64,000 nt of DNA from Amycolatopsis sp. NBC_01480 (lineage in GTDB: Bacteria; Actinomycetota; Actinomycetes; Mycobacteriales; Pseudonocardiaceae): contig NZ_CP109442.1 in NCBI RefSeq assembly GCF_036227205.1, positions 9,610,001 through 9,674,000 on the forward strand. The letters run 5' to 3'. The notes below the pieces were generated by a model. The model ran no database searches. It was not told the origin of the DNA and saw only the letters and a program-made list of their open reading frames with translations. How positions within the stretch are numbered: the first letter of the stretch is position 1; the number at the start of each line of letters is the position of its first letter. The position numbers and the translations under genes are program-made. Shown here piece by piece: positions 61,052 through 64,000 of this stretch.

Positions 61052-62485
61052 TCACCAGGTGACGGCGACATACTTGGACTCGGTGTACTCCAGCAGGCCC
61101 TCGTGCCCGCCCTCGCGGCCCAGCCCGCTCTGCTTGACCCCGCCGAACGGCGCCGCCGGCTCCGAGACCAGGCCGCGGTTGAGCCCGACCATGCCGGATT
61201 CCAGGGCCTCGGCCAGCCGCAGTCCGCGGGCCAGATCGCCGGTGTACACATAGGACACCAGGCCGTGCTCGGTGTCGTTGGCCAGCCGCACGGCCTCGTC
61301 CTCGGTGTCGAAGGTGACGATCGGCGCCACCGGGCCGAAGATCTCCTCGGCGAGCACCGGCGCCCCGGCCGGAACCCCGGCCAGCACCGTCGCCGGGTAG
61401 TAGAACCCGGTGCCCTGCGGGCGTTTCCCGCCGACGAGCACCCGGGCCCCGGCGCCGACCGTGCCCTCGACCAGCTCGCTGACCTTGGCCACGGCCTCGG
61501 CGTTGACCAGCGGGCCCAGCTCCACCCCGGCTTCGGTGCCCGGTCCGACGCGCAGCGCGCCCATCCGCTCGGCGAGGCGTCGCGCGAAATCCTCCGCCAC
61601 GCCGCGCTGCACGAAGAACCGGTTGGCGGCAGTGCAGGCCTGCCCGCCGTTGCGCATCTTCGCGACCATGGCGCCGTCGAGCGCAGCGTCGAGGTCGGCG
61701 TCGTCGAACACCAGGAACGGCGCGTTTCCGCCGAGCTCCATCGACGCGCTGACGACGCTCTCCGCCGCCGCGTGCAGCAGCTTGCGGCCGACCTCGGTGG
61801 ACCCGGTGAAGGACAGCTTCCGCACCCGCGGGTCTTCGAGCATCGCGCCGACGACCGCGCCGGACCGGGTCGAGGGCACCACATTCACCGTGCCCGCGGG
61901 CGCGCCGGCCTCCTCCAGGATCGCGGCGATCGCCAGCGCGGTGAGCGGGGTTTCCGACGCCGGTTTGAGGATCACGGTGCAGCCGGCGCCGAGGGCGGGC
62001 GCGATCTTCCGCGTGGCCATCGCGGCCGGGAAGTTCCACGGGGTCACCAGCACGCTCACGCCGATGGGCTGGCGCAGCACCAGGATCCGGTTGGCGCCAC
62101 CGGGCGCGGTCTGCACCGTGCCCGCGACCCGCACGGTTTCCTCGGCGTACCAACGGAAGAACTCCGCCGCGTAGGTCACCTCACCGCGCGCGTCGGGCAG
62201 CGCCTTGCCGTTCTCGCGCACGATCAGCTCGGCCAACTCCTCGGCCCGCTCGTGCATGAGCGTGAACGCCCGCAGCAGGATGTCGGCCCGGGCCCGCGGC
62301 GCGGTCGCCGACCATTCGGGCAACGCCGTCGCCGCGGCGTCAACGGCGGCCAAACCGTCCTCGACGGTGCCGTTCGCCACCGTCGTGACGGGATCGGCCG
62401 TGGCCGGGTCGATCACGGTGATGCGGGCGCCGTCGGCCGAGGGCTTCCAGCCGCCGCCGATGAACAGCTCTTCGGGGATCTTCAC
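61052..62485 (-). CDS. NAD(P)-dependent aldehyde dehydrogenase (succinate-semialdehyde type)
   Basis: 477 residues from GTG 62485 (GAGGAGG upstream). Family motifs are all present: VTPWNFPAAMATRKIAPALGAGCTVILKPASETP, FTGSTEVGRKL, catalytic Glu in ELGGNAPFLVF, catalytic Cys in GGQACTAANRF, EEIFGPVAPI and PFGGVKQSGLGREGG. The closest general group is succinate-semialdehyde dehydrogenase (GabD-like), but related aldehydes are possible. It lies 14 nt after the M24 gene in the operon. Confidence 0.92.
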   Translation of the reverse strand: MKIPEELFIGGGWKPSADGARITVIDPATADPVTTVANGTVEDGLAAVDAAATALPEWSATAPRARADILLRAFTLMHERAEELAELIVRENGKALPDARGEVTYAAEFFRWYAEETVRVAGTVQTAPGGANRILVLRQPIGVSVLVTPWNFPAAMATRKIAPALGAGCTVILKPASETPLTALAIAAILEEAGAPAGTVNVVPSTRSGAVVGAMLEDPRVRKLSFTGSTEVGRKLLHAAAESVVSASMELGGNAPFLVFDDADLDAALDGAMVAKMRNGGQACTAANRFFVQRGVAEDFARRLAERMGALRVGPGTEAGVELGPLVNAEAVAKVSELVEGTVGAGARVLVGGKRPQGTGFYYPATVLAGVPAGAPVLAEEIFGPVAPIVTFDTEDEAVRLANDTEHGLVSYVYTGDLARGLRLAEALESGMVGLNRGLVSEPAAPFGGVKQSGLGREGGHEGLLEYTESKYVAVTW

Positions 62486-62499
62486 AGCGCCTCCTCGGC

Positions 62500-63744
62500 T
62501 CAGTACGGGTTGGCGATGAACAGGTCCTGCGCCGGGAACTTCGTGAGCACCTCGACGCCGGTACCGGTGACCACGACCTCTTCCTCGATGCGCGCGGCGG
62601 AGAAGCCGTCGGACGCGGGACAGTAGGTTTCGAGCGCGAAGACCATGCCGGGCTTGATCTCGACCGGATCGCCCAGGCTGTTCAGCCGCGAGATGATCGG
62701 CCGCTCGTGCAGCCCCAGCCCGAGACCGTGGCCGAACTGCAGGCCGAACGCGGCCATCTCGTCGGTGAACCCGAAATCCGTGGCCGCGGGCCAGACCCGG
62801 GCGACGTCGTCGGTGCCCACCCCCGGTTTCACGATCTCGATCGCCGCGTCCATCCACTCCCGCGCCCGCGCGTACGCGTCGCGCTGCGGGTCGGTGGCGC
62901 TGCCGACGCTGAACGTGCGGTAGTAACAGGTGCGATAACCGTTGTAGGACTGGATGATGTCGAAAAACGCCTGGTCGCCGGGCCGGATCAGCCGGTCGGA
63001 GAAGTTGTGCGGATGCGGGTTGCACCGCTCCCCCGACACCGCGTTGATCGCCTCGACCTGGTCGGAACCCATTTCGTAGAGCCGTTTGCTGGCCAGCGCG
63101 ACGATCTCGTTCTCGCGGACGCCGGGCTTGAGCGCCTCGACGATGTCCTGGTACACCCCGTCGACCATCGCCGCGGCCTGCGAGAGCAAGGTGATCTCGT
63201 CGTTCGACTTGATCTCACGCGCGTCGAGCATCAACTGCTGCGCGTCGACGACTTTGAGGCCCTGGCGCTGCATCTCGAACAGGAGCGGCGGCTCCACGAT
63301 GTCGACGCCGATCGGCGAATCCGCCACGCCCGCCTGGACGAGCAGGTCCTTGATCTGCGTGACGGCCTGGCGCATCAGCCCGGCGGCCGGCGAGATCGCC
63401 CCGCGCAGCCCGAGCATGCCGGCCCGGCAGTTCTCCGGCTCCAGCCAGGGCGAGTAGAGCTGGTGGTGTTTGGCCGCGGACCCGAAGTCCCACAGCATCG
63501 GCTCGCCGTCGCGGGCCAGCAGCGCGTAGCGGGTCATCTTGTCCCCGAGCGCGCCGCCGATCCAGGTCTGCGTGGTGTAGCGGATGTTGTAGAAGTCGAA
63601 CAGCAGGAACGCGGCGCACTCGCTGGACTCCAGCGACGCGCGGGCCCGTGCGAGCCGGTAGTCGCGCAGCCGGGCGAAGTCCACGCGCTCCTCGAAGTCG
63701 ACCGCGCCGTGGCCGGGGGCCGGAATCGGGCGTCCGTCAGGCAT
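62500..63744 (-). CDS. M24 (Xaa-Pro peptidase/creatinase-like) family protein with altered metal site
   Basis: 414 residues: N-terminal creatinase-like domain (to about 165) and C-terminal pita-bread domain. Metal ligands: D262 is present, the second Asp is replaced by C273 (NGYRTCYYRTF instead of GYxxDxTRTF), H339 in FGHGLGLGLHE with H346, E372 in ALETYCPAS and E387 in RIEEEVVV. Such a site may change metal or chemistry. Related non-peptidase members cleave C-N or C-S bonds of osmolytes, so a lyase or hydrolase role is possible. The start overlaps the dehydrogenase stop by 8 nt. Confidence 0.85.
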   Translation of the reverse strand: MPDGRPIPAPGHGAVDFEERVDFARLRDYRLARARASLESSECAAFLLFDFYNIRYTTQTWIGGALGDKMTRYALLARDGEPMLWDFGSAAKHHQLYSPWLEPENCRAGMLGLRGAISPAAGLMRQAVTQIKDLLVQAGVADSPIGVDIVEPPLLFEMQRQGLKVVDAQQLMLDAREIKSNDEITLLSQAAAMVDGVYQDIVEALKPGVRENEIVALASKRLYEMGSDQVEAINAVSGERCNPHPHNFSDRLIRPGDQAFFDIIQSYNGYRTCYYRTFSVGSATDPQRDAYARAREWMDAAIEIVKPGVGTDDVARVWPAATDFGFTDEMAAFGLQFGHGLGLGLHERPIISRLNSLGDPVEIKPGMVFALETYCPASDGFSAARIEEEVVVTGTGVEVLTKFPAQDLFIANPY

Positions 63745-64000
63745 CGCCGGCCGCCAGACCGTCGGTGACGTCGGAGTCCTCGGACACCAGCTTCAGCCCG
63801 GAGCGGCGCGCCTGCTCCTCGATCAGCACGGCGAAGTCCTGCTCCACCAGGCCCGCGCCGACCGCGGACGCCACCAGCTGCGCCGCCGCCGAGGCGACCG
63901 GCATCGGCGCCTCCAGTGCGCGCGCGGCCGCCAGCCCAAGGTCGAAGTCCTTGCGCAGCAACGGCATGGTGAACGTCGGGGTGAAGTCCAGGTTCACCAG
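63737..64000 (-). CDS. NAD-binding 3-hydroxyisobutyrate-type dehydrogenase, C-terminal fragment
   Basis: Only the last 87 codons are inside the window; the gene enters from the right edge. FTPTFTMPLLRKDFDLGLAAARALEAPMPVASAAAQLV is the conserved C-terminal helical region of the beta-hydroxyacid dehydrogenase family (Lys-Asp pair in LLRKDFDLGL), which oxidises short 3-hydroxy acids or reduces semialdehydes. It heads the visible part of the M24/aldehyde dehydrogenase operon. Confidence 0.85.
   Translation of the reverse strand: MVNLDFTPTFTMPLLRKDFDLGLAAARALEAPMPVASAAAQLVASAVGAGLVEQDFAVLIEEQARRSGLKLVSEDSDVTDGLAAGDA

Overview
This is a very GC-rich, gene-dense actinobacterial window, most likely from the Pseudonocardiales and probably Amycolatopsis. 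That placement is inferred from base composition, codon use, many GTG starts, ATGA/GTGA start-stop overlaps, a PdtaR-type regulator, a mycothiol-type maleylpyruvate isomerase family protein, and a family 2B encapsulin operon of the kind associated with 2-methylisoborneol. No rRNA, tRNA, CRISPR array, transposase or integrase was recognised.

Layout. 1-8.5 kb: the 5' end of pdtaR, a flavin/F420 split-barrel protein, a RibD/DHFR-like reductase with a divergent HxlR regulator, a TetR regulator facing a frameshifted MFS exporter, a FAD monooxygenase reading into an isocitrate-lyase-family protein, and a MarR regulator facing an amidohydrolase across three palindromic boxes. 8.5-13.4 kb: an operon of two tandem family 2B encapsulin shell proteins, a GPP-methyltransferase-like enzyme and a terpene cyclase of the 2-MIB type; this is a predicted terpenoid nanocompartment. 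14-24.8 kb: accessory genes, several damaged (frameshifted LysR, 3'-truncated CocE hydrolase abutting a lipoprotein esterase, frameshifted SDR), with MarR and TetR regulators and a small catabolic operon (amidohydrolase, HpcH/HpaI aldolase, unknown protein). 24.8-32.5 kb: a TPR protein, repeats, a FAD monooxygenase with a divergent Lrp-type regulator, a Uma2-type nuclease, a TIGR04141/DUF6119 protein and a DUF1508 protein.

32.6-41.7 kb: an unusual phosphate-transport-like locus. PstC-PstA-PstB and a membrane-anchored PstS are accompanied by a second secreted PstS-like protein, a 760-residue PstS-like surface protein, and a sortase-fold protein lacking the expected catalytic His and Cys. 42-48.6 kb: a secreted BNR-repeat protein, a DinB-type protein, kynureninase, and a PadR/ABC-transporter/two-DUF1048 operon. 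48.7-55.2 kb: a sugar ABC transporter, LacI regulator and GH3 glycosidase sharing CGAAA-type operator palindromes. 55.2-60 kb: a fused E1 and an E2 of a 2-oxoacid dehydrogenase, divergent from a VOC enzyme and GntR regulator, with TGTATACA operators between. 60-64 kb: a LacI regulator and a catabolic operon (aldehyde dehydrogenase, M24 peptidase-like protein, NAD-dependent dehydrogenase that runs off the window).

The strongest non-gene signal is a 46-nt palindrome present five times (875, 15758, 31920, 43961, 59968), always at gene 3' ends and twice supplying the stop codon of a neighbouring gene. All apparent gene lesions fall in the first 25 kb, which suggests either a decaying accessory region or local assembly errors.
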